A stretch of DNA of 64,000 bases from G021776435 sp046756245 (GCA_046756245.1 JBHHVZ010000002.1:1-64000), one strand, 5' to 3'; positions 9,415 to 18,574 are shown, counted from the first letter of the stretch. The notes: generated from the letters alone by a model not told the origin. Numbers and translations are program-made.

Positions 9415-11007
9415 ATGAGCCTATCTGGGTCGCCGGTCGCCGGCGAAGAGGTTGTTTTTGACTCCGCCGCGCCGTGCAAATTGCGCGACCTGACGGCGGC
9501 AGCGCTGTATCAGCACGCAATCGCCCGAAATGAGGGCGAGATCGCACAGCACGGCCCGCTCGTCGTCAAGACCGGCGAACACACCGGGCGTTCGGCCAAG
9601 GACAAGTTCATCGTCCGCCACCCCGAGATCGAGTCGAAGATCTGGTGGGACGCCAACAAGGCGATGTCGCCCGAGCATTTCGACCGGCTGCGAGCGGACA
9701 TGTTGGCTTATGCGGCAGAAAAGGAATTATTCACGCAAAACCTCTGCGGCGGCGCGGACCCTGATTACCGCATCGGCGTGCGCGTTTTCACTGAATTCGC
9801 ATGGCACGCTCTGTTCATTCAGCATCTGCTCATCCGACCGCCCATGTCGGAACGCGACGCCGAGCCGGATTTCACGATCGTCTGCCTGCCGAACTTTGAA
9901 GCCGACCCGGAGCGCCATGGTTGCCGGACGAAAACCGTGATCGCCATCGACTTCGTCCGTCGCCTCGCCCTCATTGGCGGGACGTCCTACGCTGGCGAAA
10001 TGAAGAAATCGGTCTTCACGATTCTCAACTTCATTCTGCCAGAAGAGAGCGTGATGCCGATGCACTGCTCGGTCAATGTGGGCCGCAGCAACGACCCTGC
10101 GATCTTTTTCGGTCTGTCGGGAACAGGTAAGACGACGCTGTCGGCGGACCCGGCGCGCACGCTTATCGGCGACGACGAACACGGCTGGTCGCCGAACGGG
10201 CTCTTTAACTTCGAGGGCGGGTGCTACGCCAAGATGATCCGCCTGTCGCCGGAAGCCGAACCGGAAATCTATTCGACGACCAAACGCTTCGGGACCGTCT
10301 TCGAAAATGTCGTGATGGACCCAGCGACCCGCGAACTCGATTTCGACGATCCTTCTCTGGCGGAAAATTCGCGCGGGGCCTATCCGATCGACTTCATTCC
10401 GAATGCGAGCCTCGAGGGACGCGCGGGACACCCGAAAAACATCGTCATGCTCACCTGCGACGCTTTCGGCGTAATGCCGCCGATCGCGCGCCTCACCCGC
10501 GCGCAGGCGATGTATTATTTTCTCTCCGGCTACACGGCCAAGGTGGCGGGAACCGAAAAAGGCCTCGGCGACGAACCAGAAGCGACATTCTCAACCTGTT
10601 TCGGCGCGCCGTTCATGCCGCGCCACCCAACCGAATACGGCGCGCTTCTCGGCGACCTGATCGCCCGGCACGACGCCGCGTGCTGGCTCGTCAATACGGG
10701 CTGGAGCGGCGGCCCTTACGGTGTCGGCGAACGCATGCCGATCATGACGACGCGCGCGCTTCTAAGCGCCGCGCTTGACGGATCGCTGCTCAAGACGCCG
10801 ATGAGCAAGGATCCTGTTTTCGGTTTCGATGTTCCCGACCACGCTCATGATGTCGACAAGGCGATTCTCAGGCCACGGAACACCTGGGACGACCGGGAGG
10901 CTTACGACGCGCAGGCCGCAAAGCTCGCGGCGATGTTTGTCGAGAACTTCAGGCCCTTCGAATCGCATGTGGACGACGAAGTGCATGCGGCTGCGCCGAA
11001 AGCTTAA
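9415..11007 (+). CDS. pckA: Phosphoenolpyruvate carboxykinase (ATP)
   Basis: The enzyme converts oxaloacetate + ATP to PEP + CO2 + ADP, the entry step of gluconeogenesis, in the cytoplasm. The 530-residue product has the family length. It contains the P-loop GLSGTGKTTLS, the downstream IGDDEHGWS metal-binding segment, and FNFEGGCYAK. The ATG at 9415 follows GGGAGG; a longer open frame runs upstream but covers the divergent promoter region and is not family-like. It is convergent with grpE, separated by a 32-bp gap holding a hairpin. Confidence 0.98.
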   Translation: MSLSGSPVAGEEVVFDSAAPCKLRDLTAAALYQHAIARNEGEIAQHGPLVVKTGEHTGRSAKDKFIVRHPEIESKIWWDANKAMSPEHFDRLRADMLAYAAEKELFTQNLCGGADPDYRIGVRVFTEFAWHALFIQHLLIRPPMSERDAEPDFTIVCLPNFEADPERHGCRTKTVIAIDFVRRLALIGGTSYAGEMKKSVFTILNFILPEESVMPMHCSVNVGRSNDPAIFFGLSGTGKTTLSADPARTLIGDDEHGWSPNGLFNFEGGCYAKMIRLSPEAEPEIYSTTKRFGTVFENVVMDPATRELDFDDPSLAENSRGAYPIDFIPNASLEGRAGHPKNIVMLTCDAFGVMPPIARLTRAQAMYYFLSGYTAKVAGTEKGLGDEPEATFSTCFGAPFMPRHPTEYGALLGDLIARHDAACWLVNTGWSGGPYGVGERMPIMTTRALLSAALDGSLLKTPMSKDPVFGFDVPDHAHDVDKAILRPRNTWDDREAYDAQAAKLAAMFVENFRPFESHVDDEVHAAAPKA

Positions 11008-11012
11008 AGAAC

Positions 11013-11035
11013 GCCGGGCGAGCAGCCGGCCCGGC
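11013..11035. terminator. Hairpin between convergent pckA and grpE
   Basis: A perfect 7-bp stem (GCCGGGC / GCCCGGC) lies in the 32-bp gap between two convergent genes. There is no T-run, so factor-independent termination is uncertain; it may protect the 3' ends of both mRNAs. Confidence 0.4.
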
Positions 11036-11039
11036 TGAT

Positions 11040-11678
11040 TCAGGCCTGCGTGTCGACCTGCGCCCCCGGTTCGCCGGCATCGTTGTCGCTGTTTTCGCCG
11101 TCGCCGGTCGACACCGTAACCATGGCCGCCCGCAGCACCCGGTCGCCGATGGTGAAGCCAGGCTGCGCGACGTCGACCACATGGCCGGCCGGCGCGCCGC
11201 CGGGAACCTGCGCCACCGCCTGATGCAGGTGCGGGTCGAACTTTTCGCCCTTCGGATAGAGCCGGCGCACGCCGTGGCGCTCGAAAATAGTCAAAAGCTC
11301 TTTTTCCGTCATCTTCAGGCCCGAGATCAGGCTCGAAATATTCTCGGCGGAGTGGCTTTCACGCTCTTCGAGCGCGGATTGCAGCGCGCGTTCGAAATTG
11401 TCGGCGACGCTCAAGAGGTCCCGCGCAAACTGCGCGATGGCGTAGCGGCCGGCGTCGGCTTTTTCGCGTTCGGCGCGCCGGCGCACATTCTCGATCTCGG
11501 CTGCGAGGCGCAAAACCCGGTCGTTGAGCGTCGCCGCCTCCTGGCGCAGCGATTCCGCCTCGTCCAAAGGAGACTCGTCAGCCGCCTCGTCGGCGGAAGC
11601 GCCCTCCTTCGATTCCGCGCCGTCGTCGTCGGCCGGTTCGCGCTGGCCTTCATTGGCCGGATAGTCACGTTCGCTCAT
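11040..11678 (-). CDS. grpE: GrpE nucleotide exchange factor
   Basis: GrpE releases ADP from DnaK and so sets the pace of the chaperone cycle. The 212-residue protein has an acidic, low-complexity N-terminus (about 50 residues), a long coiled-coil (ESLRQEAATLNDRVLRLAAEIENVRRRAEREK) and the C-terminal beta-wing signature GVRRLYPKGEKFDPHLHQAV. Start at 11678 (MSERDYP). It lies 57 bp downstream of hrcA on the same strand, a classic heat-shock pairing. Its partners dnaK and dnaJ are about 47 kb away in this window. Confidence 0.97.
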   Translation of the reverse strand: MSERDYPANEGQREPADDDGAESKEGASADEAADESPLDEAESLRQEAATLNDRVLRLAAEIENVRRRAEREKADAGRYAIAQFARDLLSVADNFERALQSALEERESHSAENISSLISGLKMTEKELLTIFERHGVRRLYPKGEKFDPHLHQAVAQVPGGAPAGHVVDVAQPGFTIGDRVLRAAMVTVSTGDGENSDNDAGEPGAQVDTQA

Positions 11679-11735
11679 GGTTCTGATTTCGTTCCGTAAA
11701 CCTTTTTCGGGCTCGCATGTACGCGCCAACGCGAT

Positions 11736-12761
11736 CTATTTCAACAGCCGCGAGACCACTTCCGCCGTATAGTCGACGATCGGGATGACCCGGGCGTAAT
11801 TGAGTCGCGTCGGGCCGATCACGCCCAGCACCCCAACGACCTGCGTGTTCTGGTCGCGATAGGGCGCAACGATCACCGACGAGCCGGACAGCGAAAAGAG
11901 CCGGTTTTCCGAACCGATGAAGATTCTGACTCCTTCGCCCTCCTTGGCGGCGCCCAGCAGATCGATGAGCTCCTGCTTGCGCTCGAGATCGTCAAACAGC
12001 ATCCGCACGCGCTCGATGTCCTGCGCGGCGGCGGCGTCAAGCAGATGGCCGCGCCCGCGCACGATAAGCGAGGCCGTATCGCCGCCCGAAATATCAGCCA
12101 CGCCTTCGCGTACGAGCCTGGCGGTGAGGGCGTCGACCTCGGCCCTGTTCGATTCAAGCTCGCGCAGAATATCGGCCCGGGCCTCGTTTAATGTGCGTCC
12201 GCGCAGGCGGGCGTTGAGATAGTTTCCCGCCGAAATGAGCGACGACGGCGGCAGTCCCTTCGGGGTTCGCATGACGCGGTTTTCCACCCGTCCGTCCTCG
12301 AACACCATGATGACAAGCGCCTGGCCGGGCCCGCTGGCGACGAATTCGATATGCCTGAGCGGCGCCTCGCTTTTCTGGGCGACCACAAGGCCGGCGCTTT
12401 GCGTCAGGCCCGAAAGCTTGACGGCGACGTCTTCCAACACCGTGCCGATATCGTTCGAGGCGCGGTCTTCGATTGCATGACGTTCGTCTTCCGACAGTTC
12501 GCCGACCTGCAGCAGGCTGTCGACGAACAGGCGAAGCCCGAGCTCCGTCGGCATCCGCCCCGAAGACACATGCGGCGCGTAAAGCAGGCCGAGATCGGTG
12601 AGATCGGCCATAACATTGCGCACCGAAGCCGGGGAAAGCCTGATTTTTCCCTCGTGGCTCAACGTGCGCGAGCCGACCGGTTCGCCGGTTTCGAGATAGG
12701 TTTCCACCAGCTGGCGAAAAATTTCGCGCGATCGCTGGTCGATTTCATCAAGAACGGTCAT
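11736..12761 (-). CDS. hrcA: HrcA heat-inducible transcription repressor
   Basis: This 341-residue protein has an N-terminal winged helix (residues about 1-75, with SPASVRNVMADLTDLGLL) and a GAF-like domain, typical of HrcA. It represses heat-shock genes by binding CIRCE inverted repeats. I looked for CIRCE near this operon and before dnaK and did not see a clear copy, so its target is probably groESL elsewhere. It is first in the operon with grpE and divergent from rph. Confidence 0.97.
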   Translation of the reverse strand: MTVLDEIDQRSREIFRQLVETYLETGEPVGSRTLSHEGKIRLSPASVRNVMADLTDLGLLYAPHVSSGRMPTELGLRLFVDSLLQVGELSEDERHAIEDRASNDIGTVLEDVAVKLSGLTQSAGLVVAQKSEAPLRHIEFVASGPGQALVIMVFEDGRVENRVMRTPKGLPPSSLISAGNYLNARLRGRTLNEARADILRELESNRAEVDALTARLVREGVADISGGDTASLIVRGRGHLLDAAAAQDIERVRMLFDDLERKQELIDLLGAAKEGEGVRIFIGSENRLFSLSGSSVIVAPYRDQNTQVVGVLGVIGPTRLNYARVIPIVDYTAEVVSRLLK

Positions 12762-12903
12762 GGCGCTCGGGCCCTGTTTTCGGCCATTTGTTATGGAGAA
12801 TCCTAATTTAGGCGCCTCGCTGCAATCGTCCAAGCCGCCGCGCTCGACAACACGCCGTCATGAAGGTTAGGAAGCCGGCGCCGCTTATACAGGAGAATCG
12901 CCC

Positions 12904-13620
12904 ATGCGCCCATCGGGTCGGGCCTTTAACGAACTCCGCGCCGTCAGCCTTGAGGCCGGCTGCGCGAAACACGCCGAAGGCTCCTGCCTCGTGAAATTCG
13001 GCGACACTCATGTCCTGTGCACAGCGAGCTGGGACGAAACCACGCCGCCATGGCTCAGGGGCGGCGGGCGCGGTTGGGTGACGGCGGAATACGGCATGCT
13101 GCCGCGCGCGACCGGCGAGCGCATGCGCCGCGAAGCGAAATCCGGCCAGTCCGGCCGCACCCAGGAAATCCAGCGCTTGATCGGGCGGAGTTTGCGCGCT
13201 GTCGTCGACATGAAAGCGCTCGGAGAACGCCAGATTCTCATTGACTGCGACGTCATCCAGGCCGACGGCGGCACCCGAACCGCGGCGATCACCGGCGCCT
13301 GGGTTGCGCTCGATCAGTGCTGCCGCTGGGCGGTCGAGAACGGCGTTCTCAAAGAGAGCCCGGTGCGCGACAGCGTCGCCGCCATATCCTGCGGCCTTGT
13401 GAACGGCGCGCCGTGTCTCGATCTCGATTACGAAGAAGACTCGACCGCCCAGGCCGACGCCAATTTCGTCCTGACCGGTTCGGGCGGTCTGGTTGAAATT
13501 CAGGGAACGGCGGAAGGCGATCCGTTTTCGGAAGACCAGTTTCTGGCTTTGCTGTCGCTTGCAAAGGAAGGCTGTGAGAAACTCGCCGAGACCCAGCGCA
13601 ATCCGACCAAAAAGGACTAG
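12904..13620 (+). CDS. rph: Ribonuclease PH
   Basis: The 238-residue enzyme is a phosphorolytic 3'-5' exoribonuclease that trims tRNA 3' ends. It starts MRPSGRAFNELR and contains RGWVTAEYGMLPRAT and RTQEIQRLIGRSLRA, plus IDCDVIQADGGTRTAAITGA, all signature segments. The rph/hrcA-grpE divergent arrangement is common in Alphaproteobacteria. A carbonic anhydrase gene starts 31 bp downstream on the same strand. Confidence 0.98.
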   Translation: MRPSGRAFNELRAVSLEAGCAKHAEGSCLVKFGDTHVLCTASWDETTPPWLRGGGRGWVTAEYGMLPRATGERMRREAKSGQSGRTQEIQRLIGRSLRAVVDMKALGERQILIDCDVIQADGGTRTAAITGAWVALDQCCRWAVENGVLKESPVRDSVAAISCGLVNGAPCLDLDYEEDSTAQADANFVLTGSGGLVEIQGTAEGDPFSEDQFLALLSLAKEGCEKLAETQRNPTKKD

Positions 13621-13651
13621 AGAGCGCACGGTCGCGATAACGGAGAATGGC

Positions 13652-14302
13652 ATGGACAAGCTTGCCGCCGGCGTCGTCCGCTTCAAAAACGAGGTCTTTC
13701 CGAAAAAACAGGCGTTGTTTAAATCGCTGGCGGAGCGTCAGTCCGCCGAAGCGCTGTTCATTACTTGTTCGGACAGCCGTATCGATCCCAATCTCCTGAC
13801 CCAGACCGATCCCGGCGCGCTTTTCATCTGCCGCAACGCCGGCAATATCGTGCCGCCGCACACCGGTCATACGGGCGCCATGACCGCATCGATTGAATTC
13901 GCGGTCGGCGCGCTTCGAACGCCTGATATCGTCGTCTGCGGCCATACCGACTGCGGCGCGATGAAAGGCGCGATTGATCCCGACGGGCTGAAAAATCTTC
14001 CCCATGTGGCTGAATGGCTGAGCTATGCGCGCGCAGCGTTGCTCATAGTCGAGGAAAGAGGCGCCGGGTTTTCAGACAAAGACCGGCTCAACATGCTCAT
14101 CCGGGAAAATGTCATCTTGCAGATGGCGCATTTGAGAACGCATCCCTTTGTGGCGGCGCGTCTTGCGGCCGGCAAGATTAGGATCCATGGCTGGGTCTAC
14201 AATATCGAAACGGGCGATGTGGAAGCCTTCGACGAAAGCGCCCGGGCGTTCGTTCCCGTTGCGGAATATTACGGCGAGGAAATGGGCGGCGCGCCGGCCT
14301 GA
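13652..14302 (+). CDS. Beta-class carbonic anhydrase
   Basis: This 216-residue enzyme interconverts CO2 and bicarbonate in the cytoplasm. Zinc ligands are visible as Cys39 and Asp41 in CSDSR and His98/Cys101 in GHTDCGAMKG, the standard beta-class pattern. The start (ATG 13652) follows GGAGAATGG. The frame is open upstream into rph, but that extension is rph sequence out of frame. It probably shares a transcript with rph (31-bp gap). Confidence 0.95.
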   Translation: MDKLAAGVVRFKNEVFPKKQALFKSLAERQSAEALFITCSDSRIDPNLLTQTDPGALFICRNAGNIVPPHTGHTGAMTASIEFAVGALRTPDIVVCGHTDCGAMKGAIDPDGLKNLPHVAEWLSYARAALLIVEERGAGFSDKDRLNMLIRENVILQMAHLRTHPFVAARLAAGKIRIHGWVYNIETGDVEAFDESARAFVPVAEYYGEEMGGAPA

Positions 14303-14441
14303 TTCCGCGGCCAGCACTCTCCAGAATATGAAGAATCGCCCGAAGAATTGAACGCGGCGCCGTCTTGGTTTTGTTAATCGACGCGCGGTAACGTTCGAGG
14401 CTCCGGCGGTTGCAGCGCAGCGCCGACGGCGGGAACAATGT

Positions 14442-15350
14442 ATGGAGCCGCAAAAGCCCGAAAGCCTGGTTGACGGATGGCCGGCGCGCCTGCCGGAAGA
14501 CGCGGGCAAGAACAAGCATATCGTCGACATTCTGATCGAAGAACGCGCCGAGCATCTTTTGCAATCGCCGCTTTGGCCAGTTTACAAGATATTTCTCTAT
14601 CCCCTGCTTCGTTATGGCCCGGCGGTTCGAATGGCCGACACGGTCGCCCGCCTGTCTGCTCGCGAAGGGTTCGACTACATAAGCGATTTGCTGCGATTGA
14701 AAGTAAACGTCGAGGGCCGTGAAAACATCCCGGCGGAAGGGCGCGTGCTGATCGCCTCGACCCACCCGACCGGCATCGCCGACGGCGTTGCGATGTACGA
14801 CGCGCTCAAGGAGCGCCGTCCTGACGTCATCTTTTTCGCCAATCGCGACGCGCTGCGCGCTGCGCCGCAGCTCAAGGAGCTTACTATCCCCGTCGAATGG
14901 GTCGAAGCCAAGCGAACGCCGGCGAAATCGCGCGAAACGCTGGCCGGCGTGATCGAAGCCTTCAGGGACGAGCGTTGCATCGTCCTTTTCCCTTCCGGCC
15001 GACTCGCATTCATGAATGACGAAAAGGTCCTCACCGAACAGGACTGGCAGCCCTCGGTTGCGATATTCGCGCGGAAATATGATGCGCCGCTCGTTCCCGC
15101 CCGAGTGCAAGCGCGAAATTCCTGGCTTTATTACTGGTTTTGGCGTTTAAACACCGAACTTCGCGACATAACGCTGTTCAACGAGCTGTTGAACAAGCAG
15201 GGAAAGCTCTACCGCATTCTATTTGGCGAAGTTATTCCCTCTACGGACCTTAAAGGCGATCCGGCGACTGTGACGAAAGCGCTCCAGATTTACGCCGAAC
15301 ACGGCCTCGCCGCCGGCCTGTCGTGGCGCAACCCGGAAATGCAGGACTGA
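14442..15350 (+). CDS. Lysophospholipid/glycerol-phosphate acyltransferase-like protein
   Basis: This is a 302-residue protein of the PlsC/LPLAT superfamily. The catalytic block reads HPTGIADG, in which His and Asp are separated by five residues rather than the usual four. The second block FPSGR matches the superfamily FPEGxR-type motif. An amphipathic or hydrophobic stretch (residues about 40-65) suggests peripheral membrane association. The likely role is acylation of a lysophospholipid or glycerol-3-phosphate. Whether it is the main PlsC of the cell cannot be decided here. Confidence 0.82.
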   Translation: MEPQKPESLVDGWPARLPEDAGKNKHIVDILIEERAEHLLQSPLWPVYKIFLYPLLRYGPAVRMADTVARLSAREGFDYISDLLRLKVNVEGRENIPAEGRVLIASTHPTGIADGVAMYDALKERRPDVIFFANRDALRAAPQLKELTIPVEWVEAKRTPAKSRETLAGVIEAFRDERCIVLFPSGRLAFMNDEKVLTEQDWQPSVAIFARKYDAPLVPARVQARNSWLYYWFWRLNTELRDITLFNELLNKQGKLYRILFGEVIPSTDLKGDPATVTKALQIYAEHGLAAGLSWRNPEMQD

Positions 15351-15405
15351 CCAGCGCGTAAAAGCGTTTTGCGCGCGAATTGAATCGTAGGTGTTGCAAC
15401 AATCT

Positions 15406-15477
15406 CCGCTCACCCCGGCGAAAGCCGGGGCCCAGAGCCGAGTCAGACTGGGCCCCGGCTTTCGCCGGGATGAGCGG
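15406..15477. repeat. REP-like palindrome, copy 1 of 3
   Basis: A long imperfect palindrome: CCGCTCACCCCGGCGAAAGC pairs with its complement ending GCTTTCGCCGGGATGAGCGG around a central 20-bp spacer. Related copies lie at 22769-22840 and 27887-27972. All three sit at gene 3' ends or between genes. Confidence 0.85.
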
Positions 15478-15546
15478 ATGGGTAGATCGTCACAGGACGC
15501 TGATCCAACATAATCGCAAAATGCTCTAACGTTTGGCCAAAATGCT

Positions 15547-16503
15547 CTACCGCCGGGCGTTATAGGTCAGCTCTAAAAACACGTCTTCGAGATCGGCCTC
15601 GACCGTCGAAAGGTCTTTTACGCGCACGCCTGCTGCGGAGAGGCGCTCGAGAATGTCCGCGACCTGCGCCATGCTCGGCTCGTATGGAATGGCGAGGCGG
15701 CCGTCGGGCTTCACCTCTGCAGTAAATGGATAGAGATCGGGCGCGCGTTCGATTTCTTCGAGCGGCGTCACCATCAGCGTTTTGCGGTCGAGCGAGGCGA
15801 TCAACTTTTCCGTCGGTTCGCAGGCCACCACGTCGCCATGATGAATGATTGCGATCTGCTCGCACAACTCCTGCGCTTCTTCCAGATAGTGCGTGGTTAG
15901 AACAATCGTCACGCCCGACTCATGCAAAGCGAGCACATGATCCCAAAGCTGCCTTCTGAGTTCGATGTCGACGCCCGCCGTCGGCTCGTCGAGAATGAGG
16001 ATCGGCGGATTGTGCACCATCGCTTTGGCGACGAGCAGCCGTCGCTTCATGCCGCCCGAAAGCTGGCGCACATAGGCGTCGGCCTTGTCCGCAAGTCCGA
16101 GCGTGTCGAGGATTTCCATAGACCGGCGGTCTTTCGTCGATACGCCATAAAGGCCGGCCTGGATTTCGAGCGCTTCTTTCGGCGTGAAGAAGACGTCCAT
16201 ATTGATTTCCTGCGGCACGACGCCGAGCGATGCGCGCGCCTGCCGCGGGTGGCGGTCGATATCGAAACCCCAAACGGAAACCTCGCCCGCCGTCTTGTTC
16301 ACGAGACCGGCGAGGATGTTGATGAACGTCGACTTGCCGGCGCCGTTGGGTCCGAGCAGCCCGAAGATCGACCCGCGCGGGACGAAGAGATCGATACCCT
16401 TGAGCGCTTCCTTCGGCGGCGACTTCTTTGACCCGGCATAAATCTTACGCACGCCGCGCGCGGCGATGGCGAACTCTTCACGGGAGGAGGCGTCGTAGTT
16501 CAT
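15547..16503 (-). CDS. ABC transporter ATPase, YadG-type
   Basis: This 318-residue ABC ATPase has Walker A GPNGAGKST, signature LSGGMKRR, Walker B LILDEPTAGVD and the H-loop LTTHYLEEA. Stretches such as VNKTAGEVSVWGFD and DEPTAGVDIELRRQLW match the YadG branch of ABC-2 exporters. A C-terminal domain of about 80 residues follows the H-loop. No matching permease is next to it, since the permease at 17045-18574 has its own ATPase, so its membrane partner is probably encoded elsewhere. Confidence 0.9.
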   Translation of the reverse strand: MNYDASSREEFAIAARGVRKIYAGSKKSPPKEALKGIDLFVPRGSIFGLLGPNGAGKSTFINILAGLVNKTAGEVSVWGFDIDRHPRQARASLGVVPQEINMDVFFTPKEALEIQAGLYGVSTKDRRSMEILDTLGLADKADAYVRQLSGGMKRRLLVAKAMVHNPPILILDEPTAGVDIELRRQLWDHVLALHESGVTIVLTTHYLEEAQELCEQIAIIHHGDVVACEPTEKLIASLDRKTLMVTPLEEIERAPDLYPFTAEVKPDGRLAIPYEPSMAQVADILERLSAAGVRVKDLSTVEADLEDVFLELTYNARR

Positions 16504-16628
16504 CAGGGCTCGCGGAAACAGGAAAAGGCGGGTGCGGCGTCGAGGCGGGGCATAGCACGCCTTACGACCCTCGCGTCAATTGTTTCGGGGACTTGACCTT
16601 AACGACGGGGCCCGGCAGGTAATCAATT

Positions 16629-16844
16629 ATGCGCGAGACTGTAGAGACAGCCATGCCGGAAGAATCAGTCGCCGCGGGGCCGCCCGCCCCTGAAATCATC
16701 TATGTCAGCACGCGCAGGGTCGCCTGTGACGGCGGCGGCGCGCTCGGGCATCCAAAGGTCTGGTACGCGCTCGACGACGGCGAAGCCGAATGCGGCTATT
16801 GCGATCGTAAGTTTATCTATAATCCCGAAAAAGCCGCCGGTTAG
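16629..16844 (+). CDS. zf-CHCC zinc-finger protein
   Basis: This 71-residue protein contains CDGGGALGHPKVW followed by CGYCDRKF, the CHCC zinc-binding pattern shared with the mitochondrial complex I accessory subunit NDUFS6. In Alphaproteobacteria such proteins are common and are inferred to support respiratory complex I. A second ATG nine codons in (MPEESV) is a possible start. It is a lone plus-strand gene between minus-strand ABC genes. Confidence 0.85.
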   Translation: MRETVETAMPEESVAAGPPAPEIIYVSTRRVACDGGGALGHPKVWYALDDGEAECGYCDRKFIYNPEKAAG

Positions 16845-16864
16845 AACGTCAAGAAATTAATCGG

Positions 16865-17013
16865 GATCGCTTCGTCCTTCGTGACGCAAAAATCCTTCAT
16901 CCTGAGGAGGGCCCGCGCGCGAAGGCGCGCAATTCTTGAATCGACCGCCTTCGCGGTCGGGGCCTGTCTCGAAGGACATGAAGGATTTTTGCTCCTCAGG
17001 ATGAAGCGATTCC
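16865..17013. repeat. Long inverted repeat, dispersed alphaproteobacterial type
   Basis: The outer arms are GCAAAAATCCTTCAT and its exact complement ATGAAGGATTTTTGC, with CTTCATCCTGAGGAG / CTCCTCAGGATGAAG nested and overlapping, and extended by ATCGCTTC / GAAGCGAT. The centre holds smaller hairpins. The CTTCATCCTGAGGAG core is familiar from intergenic repeats of other Alphaproteobacteria. It separates the zf-CHCC gene from the 3' end of the permease gene. Confidence 0.8.
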
Positions 17014-17044
17014 AACTTTGCGCGTTTTTCTTTAATCGAGCGGC

Positions 17045-18574
17045 TCATGCCGCCTTGCCGCGCGCAAGCCGCCAGAGGTCGCGCGCCTTGGGCGGAGACG
17101 CCTGCAATATCGCCTGACGGAAAATGCGGCCCATGATGCGCATCAGGAAGATGGCGAAAGCGAGCATCAAGGCTGTCGCCCCGGCGACCTCCCATAAGGG
17201 CGGGTCGGAGGCGGCGCGCATCATCACCGCATAGGGCGTATAGATCGGAATCCAGGTCAGGATCGACGCCGCTAATCCGTTCGGGTTTTGAAAGATCAGC
17301 ACCATGAACGGCATCGGCGCGAACACCAGGATCATCACCGGCCCCATATAGGACTGCGCATCCTGCAAAGAATTCGAAACCGCGCCGATCGCCAGAAAAA
17401 TCATCGCGAAAATCGCATAGGCGCAGAAGAAATAGAACAGATAGACCGCCAGCAGATTGGATGAAAAGAGCGCCGACAATGCGTGCGCGGCGATTTCATT
17501 GCCGCTCATCGCAGTGAACGAAGCAATAAGCCCGCCTGTCAGGAAAATCGCCGGCATGGTGAGCCCCACTGCGCCGATGCCGATCAATTTGCCGAGCATA
17601 AGTTGATCGGCGGTGACCGACGACAGCAACACTTCGACGATCTTGTTAGACCGCTCTTCAATGGTGTTGGTGAGCAAGAGATTGCCGACGCCGAAAACGA
17701 TGACGAGCAGCATGTAAGTGAGCGCAGCGGGCATGGCGGTTTCGATCTTGTCCTTCAGGCCAAGTTCGGCCTCGCCCGGCGCCTTGTCGGGCCGGAAGGC
17801 GCTCACCGGCGCGTCGATGTCGGCGATGTCGTCAAGCGCCGCTGCTGAGAGCCCGAAACGCGCCACCGCCTCGCGCTGAAGCGCAGCGTCGAGCGCGCGC
17901 GAAATCGCCGATTGCAGGGAGGGATCTGTGAGGTTGCGGCTCCAATATTCCGCTGAGGCGTTTTCCGCGCCGGTTCCGAAACCTTTTGGAATGAGAACCG
18001 CGGCGAACAGTTTCGCGCCTGTCTCTGACTCGCCGTCCGGAATGCGCCGTTCCTCGAGAAGATAGGGCCGCAAGCGCTCCACGGCTTCTTCGACCGACCC
18101 GGCGGCGGCGACGTCGCCCGGAAGCGGCAAGCGGAAAAAGGACCGCTTCGGCGGCGTGAAAGCGGGCGCGCCGGGTTTCAGGTGCGGCGCGACGGCGGCC
18201 TGCGCCGCGTCGAACCCGCCGGCGTCCTTGAATGCGTCGAGCCGTCCCACGGGCGGCGTCGACGGGGCGAACGGTTCGGGGATCCGGTCCTGTTCCAGCG
18301 CATCTGACTCGGCGGCGGCGTTCAGATAGGCGTCCCACGCCGAAAGCGCGTATATCATGTGGCGGCGTTCGATCTCCCGGTCGATTTCGTCGGCATAGGC
18401 GCCGGTTTCGTCGAACACGACGAACGGGCGCGCCGGCCGGCTGTTTTCCAGAAGGCCTATCGCCGCCCCGCCGAAAATGACGCCGACAGGAAACATGATG
18501 AGAAACAGAAGAAAGCCGCGCGAGAGAATATATTGCTTGTATTCGCGCAGCGCGATGAGGAACGTTTCCCTCAT
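17045..18574 (-). CDS. ABC-2 type permease, NatB-like
   Basis: This is a 509-residue membrane protein. One N-terminal helix (about residues 18-42) is followed by a large extracytoplasmic domain of about 240 residues and then five or six helices from about residue 280. This is the NatB/ABC-2 layout, including NTIEERSNKIVEVLLSSV. Its start overlaps the stop of the upstream ATPase by 4 bp (ATGA), so the two are translationally coupled and form one exporter. The substrate is unknown; NatAB relatives export Na+ and others export small molecules. Confidence 0.9.
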   Translation of the reverse strand: MRETFLIALREYKQYILSRGFLLFLIMFPVGVIFGGAAIGLLENSRPARPFVVFDETGAYADEIDREIERRHMIYALSAWDAYLNAAAESDALEQDRIPEPFAPSTPPVGRLDAFKDAGGFDAAQAAVAPHLKPGAPAFTPPKRSFFRLPLPGDVAAAGSVEEAVERLRPYLLEERRIPDGESETGAKLFAAVLIPKGFGTGAENASAEYWSRNLTDPSLQSAISRALDAALQREAVARFGLSAAALDDIADIDAPVSAFRPDKAPGEAELGLKDKIETAMPAALTYMLLVIVFGVGNLLLTNTIEERSNKIVEVLLSSVTADQLMLGKLIGIGAVGLTMPAIFLTGGLIASFTAMSGNEIAAHALSALFSSNLLAVYLFYFFCAYAIFAMIFLAIGAVSNSLQDAQSYMGPVMILVFAPMPFMVLIFQNPNGLAASILTWIPIYTPYAVMMRAASDPPLWEVAGATALMLAFAIFLMRIMGRIFRQAILQASPPKARDLWRLARGKAA

